64,000 nt of DNA from an uncultured Oscillospiraceae bacterium (GTDB taxonomy: Bacteria > Bacillota > Clostridia > Oscillospirales > Acutalibacteraceae): contig URZE01000002.1 of assembly GCA_900552265.1 (NCBI GenBank), forward strand, positions 1 to 64,000, in the 5' to 3' direction. How positions within the stretch are numbered: position 1 is the first letter of the stretch; every line of letters begins with the position of its first letter. The notes under the pieces are model-generated. The model searched no databases. It was not told the DNA's origin and was given only the letters and a program-made list of their open reading frames with translations. A program made the translations under genes and the position numbers. This document shows, piece by piece, positions 54,567-63,171 of this stretch.

Positions 54567-55682
54567 CTAAAATTCTCTTACTTCTTGAACTTTACCTGCA
54601 TTAACTTCGAAAAGTTTACCGTTTTTGAATTTTCTTGACATATTCGAATCACAATCCGTTATAAATACCTGATTTTCGTTTATTTTGCTTATAAGATAAT
54701 TTTTTCTGAAATCATCAAGTTCACTCATCACGTCATCAAGCAATATCACGGGTGCTTCTTCACAAAATTCTCTAAGAACACACGCTTCAGCCAATTTAAG
54801 ACAAAGCGCAGTGGAACGTCGTTGACCTTGGGAACCGAATAAACGTACTTTTTTACCGTCGATAAATATTTCCAATTCATCTTTGTGCGGTCCGAAAGAA
54901 GTGTGGCCAGATTTTATATCGGAATTTGAAGATTTTTTTAATTTCATAAAAATTTCATTTTTTATGCACTCTACAGAACTTTGCGAAGAAATATTTTTTG
55001 AAAAACTCGGAATATAATTCATTTCCATTGTTTCTGAATTTCCGGAAATTTCGGAATAAATTCTCAGAGCTTCTTTTTTCAAACAGTCAAGATATTTAAG
55101 CCTTTCAAAAACTATAACAGAGCCGGTTTGAACAAGTTTTTCATCAAGAACTTCTAAAAAAATACCGTCAGAATCCATAGAGAAATTTTTAAGCAGTGCA
55201 TTTCTCTGTTTCAATATCTGATTATACTTGGAAACATGTGAAATATATGTCGGTTTTAGCTGACAAATCGCCGCATCTAAAAATTTTCTTCTTGATTCAG
55301 GTCCTCCGCCGACAAGCGAAAGATGAATCGGTGAAAAAAGTATTACTCGAAACTTTCCTATAATTTTAGTCGGGTAAGGCTGAGCAACTCCGTTCAAGAA
55401 AGCTTTTCTTTTACCGTTTCCGAAAAAAACAGATATATTCTGTTCTCTTTTTTCAAGAAAAAATTTTCCTTCAAGTTTTGCCGAATCTTTCGAAAAATCA
55501 ACCAAATCTATATCTTTTGTTCCTCTAAATGACCGAGCACCTGTAAACATCCAAACAGCTTCGATAAGATTTGTTTTTCCCTGAGCATTTTTTCCGTATA
55601 TAAAATTAACTCCGGGACTTGGATTTATGCTTACTTTACTTAAGTTTCTATATCCCGAAATATTTAATTCAAGCACTCTCAC
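54567..55682 (-). CDS. recF: DNA replication and repair protein RecF
   Basis: 371 residues. Walker A FIYGKNAQGKTNLIEA (29-44), signature LFGSQGQRRSTALCLKLAEA and Walker B APVILLDDVMSELDD are all in place. RecF loads RecA at gaps. It overlaps the S4 gene by 4 bases, as in the standard dnaA-dnaN-yaaA-recF order. Confidence 0.97.
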   Translation of the reverse strand: MRVLELNISGYRNLSKVSINPSPGVNFIYGKNAQGKTNLIEAVWMFTGARSFRGTKDIDLVDFSKDSAKLEGKFFLEKREQNISVFFGNGKRKAFLNGVAQPYPTKIIGKFRVILFSPIHLSLVGGGPESRRKFLDAAICQLKPTYISHVSKYNQILKQRNALLKNFSMDSDGIFLEVLDEKLVQTGSVIVFERLKYLDCLKKEALRIYSEISGNSETMEMNYIPSFSKNISSQSSVECIKNEIFMKLKKSSNSDIKSGHTSFGPHKDELEIFIDGKKVRLFGSQGQRRSTALCLKLAEACVLREFCEEAPVILLDDVMSELDDFRKNYLISKINENQVFITDCDSNMSRKFKNGKLFEVNAGKVQEVREF

Positions 55683-55915
55683 TCGTATACAACTCTATAT
55701 TCATTTTTTTCCATCGATTTTTCATCCGATTTTTCAACCGAAATCGAATTCCCGGAAACAAGTTTTTTTCCTCGTGAAGTGCAGATCTCTCCGTTAACGA
55801 GAACTTTTTTCGAATTTATCATTTTTTTAGCTTCTCCTCCGCTTTGCGCTTCTCCGGCAAGTTTAAGAAAAGAATCAAGTTTAATATTCTCGGTACTTAT
55901 CACAATATCTTTCAT
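55679..55915 (-). CDS. rlbA: S4-domain RNA-binding protein
   Basis: 78 residues. ILDSFLKLAGEAQSGG-like start (IKLDSFLKLAGEAQSGGEAK in part), then INSKKVLVNGEICTSRGKKL, a complete S4 domain. Its place between dnaN and recF is that of yaaA/rlbA. Proteins of this type bind RNA, probably ribosomal. AAAGGAG precedes the ATG. Confidence 0.9.
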   Translation of the reverse strand: MKDIVISTENIKLDSFLKLAGEAQSGGEAKKMINSKKVLVNGEICTSRGKKLVSGNSISVEKSDEKSMEKNEYRVVYE

Positions 55916-55927
55916 AAAAAATCTCCT

Positions 55928-57034
55928 TTATTCAGCCTTGACTCTCACGGGCAACACGAGGAATAAAAATGATTCTCCTTCTTTCGGCATAATCTTTATC
56001 GGGTTCAGCGGTCCACCGAGTCCTATTGTTATCTCGTCACAATCTGTATTTTTAAGAGCGTCTGTCATGTACTTATTATTAAAAGCAATTTCAAGTTCGG
56101 TTTTTATATCACTTTTTGCAGAAAGTTCATCACTTGCTTTACCGATTGTGGTATTGCACGAAAGATGAATTTTATCGCTTAAAAACAAACATCTTACAGG
56201 ACTTTTTAAACGCTCTGTGATAAGAAGCGATACTCTTTCAATACTATTTGCAAAATCTTGCGTATTTACACTTACGGTATATTTGTTTTTTTGAGGAACT
56301 GTCGCTTTATAATCAAGAAATTCACCGTTGAGAAGTCTTGATACAACTGAATAATCTCCAACATAAAAGACAATATGTTGCATTCCTGCAGATATCTTTA
56401 AAGTTTCTTCAGTATCAGGCAAAAGCCTTAAAACCTCACGCAAAGTCTTTCCGGGAACCACAAAGCTAAGTTCAACTTCTTCTTTTATCGGTTCTTTCCT
56501 TATCGCAAGGCGATATCCATCTACTGAAACAAGAGTTATCGTTTTATCTTTTATGTCAAACAAAGTTCCGGTATGAACAGGTTTTGAATCGTTTTCCGAA
56601 ACCGCAAAAATAGTCTGACGAATCATACTTTTTACTGTAGATACGGGAAGTTCCAAAAAATCTGAACCATCGACCGTCGGCAAACTCGGAAACTCATTCG
56701 AATCAATTCCAATAAGTTCAAAATGACTTTGTCCACTTATGATTTTGGCAGTAAGATTACCGGATACATGTACCTCAATTAAATCATCAGGAAGTTTACG
56801 TACAATTTCGGTAAAAAGATGAGCATTCAAAACAATACTGCCATCTTCCTTGACAGTAGCGGGTATTGATGTTGTAATGCCAAGTTCGGTATTATACCCG
56901 CACAACTCCAAAGTCTCACCTTTTGCAGTTAGTAGTATTCCTTCAAGTGCTGCTATAGTCGACTTTGGAGAAACAGCTTTTTGGACATTTGATAGAGCTT
57001 CTGCAAATTTACTTTTTTCACATGTGAATATCAT
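55928..57034 (-). CDS. dnaN: DNA polymerase III sliding clamp
   Basis: 368 residues with the three clamp domains. N-terminus MIFTCEKSKFAEALSNVQKAV, middle FPSLPTVDGSDFLELP, C-terminus PKEGESFLFLVLPVRV. All agree with bacterial beta clamps. Follows dnaA after a 274-base spacer. Confidence 0.97.
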   Translation of the reverse strand: MIFTCEKSKFAEALSNVQKAVSPKSTIAALEGILLTAKGETLELCGYNTELGITTSIPATVKEDGSIVLNAHLFTEIVRKLPDDLIEVHVSGNLTAKIISGQSHFELIGIDSNEFPSLPTVDGSDFLELPVSTVKSMIRQTIFAVSENDSKPVHTGTLFDIKDKTITLVSVDGYRLAIRKEPIKEEVELSFVVPGKTLREVLRLLPDTEETLKISAGMQHIVFYVGDYSVVSRLLNGEFLDYKATVPQKNKYTVSVNTQDFANSIERVSLLITERLKSPVRCLFLSDKIHLSCNTTIGKASDELSAKSDIKTELEIAFNNKYMTDALKNTDCDEITIGLGGPLNPIKIMPKEGESFLFLVLPVRVKAE

Positions 57035-57308
57035 AGAACCATCCTTTAAAAATATTAAAAGAGTAAAATCGTTTTAGATAGTAAGAATAGTATTAAATAT
57101 TTAGTAATAGTAGTAGGGGCTGTTAATTTGTTGAAACATGGTCGAAAATCTCTTGACGGTTGTCCTGAGAGAGATTTTTTTATTGTGTGATTTATGTTTA
57201 AAACATGTCTAAAGATTTGTTCAAAAAAATACTTTTAACAATTGCGTTGAAAACATTATGTTCAGAGTTTAAAACTTGTTGAAAATTTTTAGGCTAAAAA
57301 AAATAATA
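57035..57308. promoter_or_regulatory. dnaA-dnaN spacer with DnaA-box-like sites
   Basis: Three sites of the form (T/C)GTTGAAA(A/C) stand at 57129-57137, 57245-57253 and 57277-57285; the complement is TTTTCAACA, a variant of the DnaA box. A hairpin with T run (AATCTCT to AGAGATT, 57147-57181) reads best on the plus strand. In Firmicutes this spacer is one half of a bipartite origin. Confidence 0.5.
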
Positions 57309-58625
57309 TTATCGGTCTCGAATGTTCTTTGTGATGTCTTCTACCATTGCTTTGAGTTTTGAATCTTTTGAAAGATTTTTCTCAACTTGCTGTAGAGCGT
57401 AAACTATAGTTGAATGATCACGTCCTCCGAATTCTTCGCCTATGGAGACCAGCGGAAGTTGTGTTATTTCTCGTACCACGTACATCGAAATTTGACGAGC
57501 GTTGGATATCGCTGCAGATCTTTTTGATGAACGTATATCTTGTGGTGTTACACTGAAAGTTCTTGCAACTTCTTCTATTATTTTTTCTACCGTTACCGGA
57601 GGTGGTTGATCATTGTTGAGAATATCAGATATGGCCATTTGAGCTGTTTGAATTCCCATAGGTTCCCCACCTAAAAGGTGATGAGCTTTCATTTTCTTGA
57701 CTGCGCCTTCGAGTTGACGAATATTTGTTTTAAGTTTTTTTGCTATATATTCGCAGACTTCATTCGGCATTTTTATATCCAAAAGTTCCGCTTTTCGTTT
57801 GACTATCGCAATTCTTGTTTCAAAATCAGGTGGCTGTATGTCCGCTATGAGTCCCCATTCAAATCGGGTTCTTAAACGGTCTTCAAGAGTCTGTATTTCT
57901 TTTGGAGGCCTGTCCGAAGTCAGAACGATCTGTTTCTTTGCTTCGTACAAAGAGTTAAATGTATGGAAAAATTCTTCTTGGGTAGAATCTTTTCCGGCTA
58001 TGAATTGAATGTCATCCACGAGTAATATATCGGTTTTTCTGTATTTTTGATGAAATTCACTTGTGGTGTTTTTTCTTATGGATTCTATAAGTTCGTTGGT
58101 AAAATCATCACCTTTTATGTAAAGAAATGTTTTGTCCGGATTACTTTTTTTTATGTCATTGCAGATAGCGTACAAGAGGTGAGTTTTTCCGAGTCCGGAA
58201 TTTCCGTAAATAAACAGTGGATTGTACGCTCCCGCAGGATTTGCCGCAACAGCTAAGGCCGCAGCATGAGCAAATTTATTTGATGAACCGACTATGTATG
58301 TATCGAAAGTAAATTCGTAGTCTGAGTCTATTGCAAGTGTTTGATCACTTTTTTTCCCTGACTCATTTATTTCATCGGGAGTCGAAAAACAAATGTCTAT
58401 TCCGGAACCGAAAATTTCCTGAAAAGCTTCGATTATAAGTGTGTGGTAGCATCTGTTAAGAGTTTGTCTGTGAAATTCATTTGGAACCATAAGTATAGCT
58501 TCGCCTTTTTCGAAGTCCAACTTTACGGGTTCTATACGGCTTATCCATGTTTTGTAAGCTACGTCAGTTATGCGAGTTTTACAAAAATCACAAATAAGAC
58601 TCCATGCCTCGTTAAAAGAGTTCAT
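57309..58625 (-). CDS. dnaA: Chromosomal replication initiator DnaA
   Basis: 438 residues. Domain I with WISRIEPVKLDF, domain III with Walker A GNSGLGKTHLLYA and Walker B DILLVDDIQFIAGK, and domain IV with GGRDHSTIVYALQQVE for DnaA-box binding. GGAGG precedes the ATG. All parts are complete. Confidence 0.98.
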   Translation of the reverse strand: MNSFNEAWSLICDFCKTRITDVAYKTWISRIEPVKLDFEKGEAILMVPNEFHRQTLNRCYHTLIIEAFQEIFGSGIDICFSTPDEINESGKKSDQTLAIDSDYEFTFDTYIVGSSNKFAHAAALAVAANPAGAYNPLFIYGNSGLGKTHLLYAICNDIKKSNPDKTFLYIKGDDFTNELIESIRKNTTSEFHQKYRKTDILLVDDIQFIAGKDSTQEEFFHTFNSLYEAKKQIVLTSDRPPKEIQTLEDRLRTRFEWGLIADIQPPDFETRIAIVKRKAELLDIKMPNEVCEYIAKKLKTNIRQLEGAVKKMKAHHLLGGEPMGIQTAQMAISDILNNDQPPPVTVEKIIEEVARTFSVTPQDIRSSKRSAAISNARQISMYVVREITQLPLVSIGEEFGGRDHSTIVYALQQVEKNLSKDSKLKAMVEDITKNIRDR

Positions 58626-58667
58626 GATAAAGGAAAACCTCCGATTATATTAAATTCGTTACAAGAC

Positions 58668-58696
58668 ATTATACTCTTTTTTTGAAAAGTTTTCAA
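58668..58696 (-). promoter_or_regulatory. dnaA promoter
   Basis: On the minus strand TTGAAA (58696-58691), 17 bases, TATAAT (58673-58668). The -35 box lies inside the DnaA-box-like TTTTCAACA at 58690-58698, which would allow autoregulation. Confidence 0.75.
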
Positions 58697-58883
58697 CATA
58701 TATTGAATTGTTGTGTAAAAACAAAAACTATATAGTTGTCTATATTTTTTATCAATTGATATAATTTGTAGTGTATATAAATAAAAATAATCTTAAAAAT
58801 TATTTAAAATATATAATTACAAAAAAAGGAGCACAAGCAATAATAGATGTGTTAGCTGAGTCTTAAATTGGATTATTTTTGAA

Positions 58884-58915
58884 GGCGCTGAAAAAATCGG
58901 CGTCTTTTAAATTTT
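58884..58915 (+). terminator. Terminator before rpmH
   Basis: GGCGCTGA (58884-58891) pairs with TCGGCGTC (58897-58904) through 8 positions, two G-U; TTTTAAATTTTTT follows. No gene for it to terminate is evident upstream, apart from a very short frame after a strong ribosome binding site. Confidence 0.6.
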
Positions 58916-58922
58916 TTACAAG

Positions 58923-58951
58923 TTGACATAGAAAAATTTTTCAGTTATACT
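58923..58951 (+). promoter_or_regulatory. rpmH promoter
   Basis: TTGACA (58923-58928), 17 bases, TATACT (58946-58951). Five of six in -10 and a perfect -35. It drives rpmH and probably rnpA, yidD and yidC. Confidence 0.8.
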
Positions 58952-59020
58952 TAATTGGTAGAATTGTAAAAGTATGATTTATATACTTAGTATAATGTAA
59001 AAGATCCGGGAGGGACAGAA

Positions 59021-59155
59021 ATGCTTAGAACATATCAGCCTAAAAAGCTTCACAGAAAAAAGGAACACGGTTTCAGAAAAAGAATGTCCACACGCAGTGG
59101 AATAAAAGTTCTTGCACGCAGAAGAGCAAAAGGAAGAAAAAGATTAAGTTATTAA
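59021..59155 (+). CDS. rpmH: 50S ribosomal protein L34
   Basis: 44 residues: MLRTYQPKKLHRKKEHGF, then RMSTRSGIKVLARRRAKGRK. GGGAGGG precedes the ATG. Complete and typical; it is the first gene of the plus-strand set. Confidence 0.98.
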   Translation: MLRTYQPKKLHRKKEHGFRKRMSTRSGIKVLARRRAKGRKRLSY

Positions 59156-59200
59156 TCAAAGAGAACAGGCGTCAAGCTGAAAGCGAGTTTGTTTAAAAAT

Positions 59201-59227
59201 AAGACCTTGACGGGTCTTTATTTTTTT
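59201..59227 (+). terminator. Hairpin between rpmH and rnpA
   Basis: AAGACC (59201-59206) pairs with GGTCTT (59213-59218), followed by TATTTTTTT. Probably a partial terminator that lowers rnpA relative to rpmH. Confidence 0.6.
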
Positions 59228-59252
59228 GGAATGGAAAAAGGGTACGAGTAAA

Positions 59253-59609
59253 ATGAAAAATGACAGCGTTATAAGAGAAAATCGAGATTACCGACGGGCA
59301 TATACAAAAGGAAAATTCGAAGTTTCACCAAGTTTGGTCACATATGTAATAAAAAACAGATTTAAAAAAAACAGGACACGAATAGGTATAACAACGGGTA
59401 AAAAAATAGGAAATGCAGTTAGTAGGAATAGAGCCAGAAGAGTTATAAGGGCAGCGTGGAGAGAGTTTGAACCTTATTTAAGAAAAGGATATGATACGGT
59501 ATTTGTCGCAAGAGCAAAAACTACATTTGTTAAGATGCAAGTTGTAAAAAAAGAAATGGAAAAGCATTTGAAAAAATTAGGGATTTTAGATGAAAAAACT
59601 TGTAATTAA
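59253..59609 (+). CDS. rnpA: Ribonuclease P protein component
   Basis: 118 residues from the ATG at 59253; an earlier ATG lies on the terminator hairpin. RENRDYRRAYTKGK, RIGITTGKKIGNAVSRNRARRVIR (the RNR motif, in part) and the basic C-terminus are typical. It works with the RNase P RNA, which is not in this window. Confidence 0.96.
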   Translation: MKNDSVIRENRDYRRAYTKGKFEVSPSLVTYVIKNRFKKNRTRIGITTGKKIGNAVSRNRARRVIRAAWREFEPYLRKGYDTVFVARAKTTFVKMQVVKKEMEKHLKKLGILDEKTCN

Positions 59610-59805
59610 AATGATAATATTTTACCAAAAGTATTTATCTGCACTGAAGAGACCATGTTGCAGGTTTACTCCGACATGTTCGCAGTATGCACTCGAAGCG
59701 GTACGGCGTTTTGGTGTAATGAAAGGTATAATGCTTGCTTTTTGGAGAATAATTCGTTGTAATCCGTTTTGTAAAGGCGGTTTTGACCCGGTTCCCGAAA
59801 AGTAA
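59590..59805 (+). CDS. yidD: Membrane protein insertion efficiency factor YidD
   Basis: 71 residues with CCRFTPTCSQYALEAVRRFG and RCNPFCKGGFDPVP, the full family pattern. It overlaps rnpA by 20 bases, as is common, and precedes yidC. Confidence 0.97.
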   Translation: MKKLVIKMIIFYQKYLSALKRPCCRFTPTCSQYALEAVRRFGVMKGIMLAFWRIIRCNPFCKGGFDPVPEK

Positions 59806-59896
59806 GGATTCAAATTTTTGTTGCTATTATTGTGTTTTGTGATAAAATTTAAGTAAAAGTTATAAAGCTATTAAAACGTAAAAAGGAGTTTTTGAT

Positions 59897-60814
59897 TTGG
59901 GTTTTTTATTTGATTTTTTAAGCAGTACATTCGGATACATATTATGGTTTTTCTTTGATGCTGTAAGTAATTATGCTTTGGCAATAGCTCTGTTTGCACT
60001 GGTAATAAATATATTGATGTTTCCTTTGTCGATAAAAAGACAAAAAACTACGGCACGAAATGCTCGATTGGCCGGAAAGCAGCAAGAACTTAAAAAAAGA
60101 TACGAAAAAGACCCAAAAAAGTATAATGAAGAAGTGGCACGTCTTTACGAAAAAGAAGGCATAAATCCTATGAATGGATGTTTTGCCACATTAGTTCTTC
60201 CGCTAATACTTTGGAGCGGTATTTACGGTGCTGTTACAAAGCCTCTTCAAAATACTTTGCATATTTCACCGCAAAAAGTTGCGTCTGCTGTGGCTGTGTT
60301 ACCGGAAGTACCGGAACTGGAAGGAAAAATATCTAAAGGATATGAGCAGCTTCAACTTGTACGGCATTTTTCTTTAATTAAAGACAAGCTTACAATGATG
60401 AATTCTGAAGAACTGGCTGATATCGAAGAGTACAGTTCTGGATTCAATTTTATGGGACTTAATCTTTTGGGTACTCCGAGAGGTTCTGAATTTTCTCAAA
60501 TGCTTTGGATTATACCTGTTTTATGTTTTGCAAGCTCTGCCATTACCATGTACATAAGTCAAAAAATGATGGGAACTCAAAATCAAATGCAAGGATGTTC
60601 CAAATTCAGTCCGTATTTAATGCTTTTGTTTACTGCCTATATTGCTTATACAATTCCGGCCGCAGTAGGACTTTATTGGATTATAAATTCGCTTTTCGGA
60701 TGTTTGCAAAATATTATTTTGAATAAATTTTACAACGTATATACTATGAATGCGTATGATGAAGCTGTAAGATTTGCCACTTTGAAAGCAAAAGAGTCTT
60801 CGCTTGATGAATAG
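59897..60814 (+). CDS. yidC: Membrane protein insertase YidC
   Basis: 305 residues from a TTG at 59897 (AAGGAG 8 bases upstream). Five membrane segments, with MFPLSIKRQKTTARNARL in the first cytoplasmic loop and NPMNGCFATLVLPLILWSGIY downstream in parts. Short Gram-positive form without the large outer domain, and without a clear lipoprotein cysteine. Confidence 0.95.
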   Translation: MGFLFDFLSSTFGYILWFFFDAVSNYALAIALFALVINILMFPLSIKRQKTTARNARLAGKQQELKKRYEKDPKKYNEEVARLYEKEGINPMNGCFATLVLPLILWSGIYGAVTKPLQNTLHISPQKVASAVAVLPEVPELEGKISKGYEQLQLVRHFSLIKDKLTMMNSEELADIEEYSSGFNFMGLNLLGTPRGSEFSQMLWIIPVLCFASSAITMYISQKMMGTQNQMQGCSKFSPYLMLLFTAYIAYTIPAAVGLYWIINSLFGCLQNIILNKFYNVYTMNAYDEAVRFATLKAKESSLDE

Positions 60815-60898
60815 CATTGACGAAAAATAATACAGACATATTGAATTTAAATTGTTTATTGCTTAGATTGCTTATACATTTTGGAGGTTATGATTTGT

Positions 60899-61540
60899 AT
60901 GATAAATGAAGTTTTTGCTTCGGATGAAACAGTAGCTTTGGCTAAAGAAAAGGCGTGTAAAATGCTTGGAGTGACCGAAGATAAGGTTGATTTTGAAATT
61001 CGTCAGTTTCCATCGAAGAAAGTTCTTGGAATGTTTGGTGGAAAGCTTGCCCAGGTAAGAGCTGTACTAAAAAAGAACGAAGCTCAAAAAGCTGCCGAGT
61101 TTTTAAAAGAAGTTCTTTATTATATGGGTCTTGGAGAGTTAAATGTAGAAATTTTAAATTACACTCCTGAGGAATGTGAGTTAAAAATAACAGGAGATGA
61201 CGTGGGTTATATAATTGGTAGACATGCTGATACTCTCGATGCGTTGCAGTATGTTGCGACATTGGTTTCGAATAAAAAAGCAGCTGATGAACCGTTTTGT
61301 AAAGTTAGGTTGGAAGCCGGAGATTACAGAAAAAAAAGAAAAGAAGTTTTGGAAAAGCTTTCACGGAATCTTGCTCAAAAGGCTGTTAAAACAGGTAAAA
61401 AACTTATATTAGAGCCAATGAGAGCTTACGAAAGAAAGATTATACATACTGAAATAGGTAATTTTGAAGGTGTTAAATCTTGGTCAGAGGGAGAAAATTA
61501 TAACAGGCATGTAGTTATATCCGCAATTTCAAAAGAGTGA
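60899..61540 (+). CDS. khpB: RNA-binding protein Jag/KhpB
   Basis: 213 residues from the ATG at 60899, about 10 bases after GGAGGT. Jag-N domain (AKEKACKMLGV, SKKVLGMFGGKLAQV), KH domain (DDVGYIIGRHADTLDALQ) and R3H domain (LEPMRAYERKIIHTEI). Works with KhpA in RNA binding and cell-envelope control. Follows yidC as usual. Confidence 0.95.
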   Translation: MINEVFASDETVALAKEKACKMLGVTEDKVDFEIRQFPSKKVLGMFGGKLAQVRAVLKKNEAQKAAEFLKEVLYYMGLGELNVEILNYTPEECELKITGDDVGYIIGRHADTLDALQYVATLVSNKKAADEPFCKVRLEAGDYRKKRKEVLEKLSRNLAQKAVKTGKKLILEPMRAYERKIIHTEIGNFEGVKSWSEGENYNRHVVISAISKE

Positions 61541-61601
61541 GTTTTTAATATGGGTTGTTGTATTTTTAAATTAGTTTAAATTATTTTAAGATAGTTAAGT
61601 T

Positions 61602-61628
61602 TTGCTCCCTTTATTTTTGAGGGGGCAA
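61602..61628 (+). terminator. Hairpin between jag and mnmE
   Basis: TTGCTCCC (61602-61609) pairs with GGGGGCAA (61621-61628) over an 11-base loop, with TTAAAATTT after it. The T run is weak, so termination may be partial. Confidence 0.5.
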
Positions 61629-61661
61629 TTAAAATTTAAGTGGAAAGTAGTGAATTTTTAA

Positions 61662-63041
61662 ATGGATACCATAGCGGCAATTTCTACACCGCAAGGAGTT
61701 GGAGGAATCGGAGTTATAAGAATATCGGGTTCGAATGCTTTAAGTGTGACCGATAAAATATTTGTGCCTTATTCCATGAAAAAAGACGGTGTAAAAAGTT
61801 TATCCGATATGAAAGGGTATACGGCTAAATATGGAAAAATAACTGATTCCGGAGAGTTTATAGATGACGCAGTAGTACTTGTTTTCAGAGCTCCACACAG
61901 CTACACTGGAGAAGATGTCGTTGAAATTTCCTGTCATGGAGGAATGTACATTACACGTAGAGTATTGAGATTAGTCTTGGAAAATGGAGCGTTGCCTGCT
62001 GAGCCCGGAGAATTTACGAAAAGAGCATTTTTAAATGGAAAAATGGATCTATCTCAAGCCGAAGCGGTAATGGATTTAATATCTGCAAAAGGAGAAAGAG
62101 CTAACAAAATAGCTTTCAGTATGCGTGAAGGTTCCTCGGGGAAAAAGATTGGAAAGATAAAAGAAATTTTGCTGGATATTCTGGCAAGACTCAGTGTGTG
62201 GTCGGATTATCCCGAGGACGGAGATATTCCACAAATTGATTCAAAAATGTTGAAAAAAAGTCTTTTTGAAGTAAAATCTCAAATATCAGATATGATAAAG
62301 GGTTATGATGCGTGTAAAATTTTAAAAGAAGGCGTAAAAACAGCTATAATTGGTCGTCCGAATGTAGGAAAGTCTACTCTTATGAACTGTCTTTCGGGTC
62401 ATGAGAAGTCGATAGTTACGAATATTCCCGGTACGACACGTGACGTTATAGAAGAATCGGTAATGTTGGGTGATATACCGCTTTTACTTATAGATACTGC
62501 GGGAATTCGTGAAACCGATGATATAATAGAAAAAATAGGAGTGAAAAAATCAAGAGAGTATATGGATATTTCAGATATTACTCTTTTGGTTTTGGATTCT
62601 TCTTCTGCACTTTCTGATGAGGATCGGAATCTTTTGAAATCATGTGACAAATCCAAAACGATAATAATTTTAAATAAATGTGATTTGAAAAAAATGATAG
62701 ATACGAATGAGTTATTAACATTTTCTGATAAAATTGTTGAATTATCTGCCATAAACGGTTCTGGAACAGAAAAATTAAAAGAAATTATTGAAAACATGAT
62801 AGGTATTTCGGAAATTGAGCCGTCAGATGTGGTTATTTCGAGTGAAAGACAGCTTAATTCATTAAAAAAAGTAAAAGAAATTATAGAAAAATCAATTGAA
62901 GAAACGAACTTCGGTATGACTCTTGATGCCATAACGGTTTTGCTTCAGGATGCAATGGAGATTTTAATGAATTTTACAGGAGAAAATGCTTCCGAAGAAA
63001 TAGTAAACAGAGTTTTTGAAAAATTTTGTGTAGGAAAGTAA
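61662..63041 (+). CDS. mnmE: tRNA modification GTPase MnmE
   Basis: 459 residues. N-terminal domain (IAAISTPQGVGGIGVIRISG), GTPase motifs GRPNVGKST, DTAGI and NKCD, and the C-terminal FCVGK with the functional Cys. Forms with MnmG the enzyme that modifies the wobble uridine of tRNAs. No strong ribosome binding site precedes the ATG. Confidence 0.98.
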   Translation: MDTIAAISTPQGVGGIGVIRISGSNALSVTDKIFVPYSMKKDGVKSLSDMKGYTAKYGKITDSGEFIDDAVVLVFRAPHSYTGEDVVEISCHGGMYITRRVLRLVLENGALPAEPGEFTKRAFLNGKMDLSQAEAVMDLISAKGERANKIAFSMREGSSGKKIGKIKEILLDILARLSVWSDYPEDGDIPQIDSKMLKKSLFEVKSQISDMIKGYDACKILKEGVKTAIIGRPNVGKSTLMNCLSGHEKSIVTNIPGTTRDVIEESVMLGDIPLLLIDTAGIRETDDIIEKIGVKKSREYMDISDITLLVLDSSSALSDEDRNLLKSCDKSKTIIILNKCDLKKMIDTNELLTFSDKIVELSAINGSGTEKLKEIIENMIGISEIEPSDVVISSERQLNSLKKVKEIIEKSIEETNFGMTLDAITVLLQDAMEILMNFTGENASEEIVNRVFEKFCVGK

Positions 63042-63171
63042 AAAACTTGAATTGATAATAAAAGTTGTTTTTTATCTAATTGCAAAGGATTAAAATGTAA
63101 CGATATATTTAATATTGACATGAAATAAAATATAATTTTTGGAAGATAAATTTTAAGAGGTGTATTTTAAA

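Larger units (their letters stand above)
58626..58922. other. oriC: Probable origin of replication (oriC), dnaA-rpmH side
   Basis: Divergent dnaA and rpmH genes flank about 395 AT-rich bases. One TTTTCAACA box lies at 58690-58698 and TGTGTAAAA at about 58714. The stretch 58730-58830 is very AT-rich and may be the unwinding element. Gene orientation on both sides points away from this place. Box assignment is tentative because the sites differ from TTATCCACA. Confidence 0.65.
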
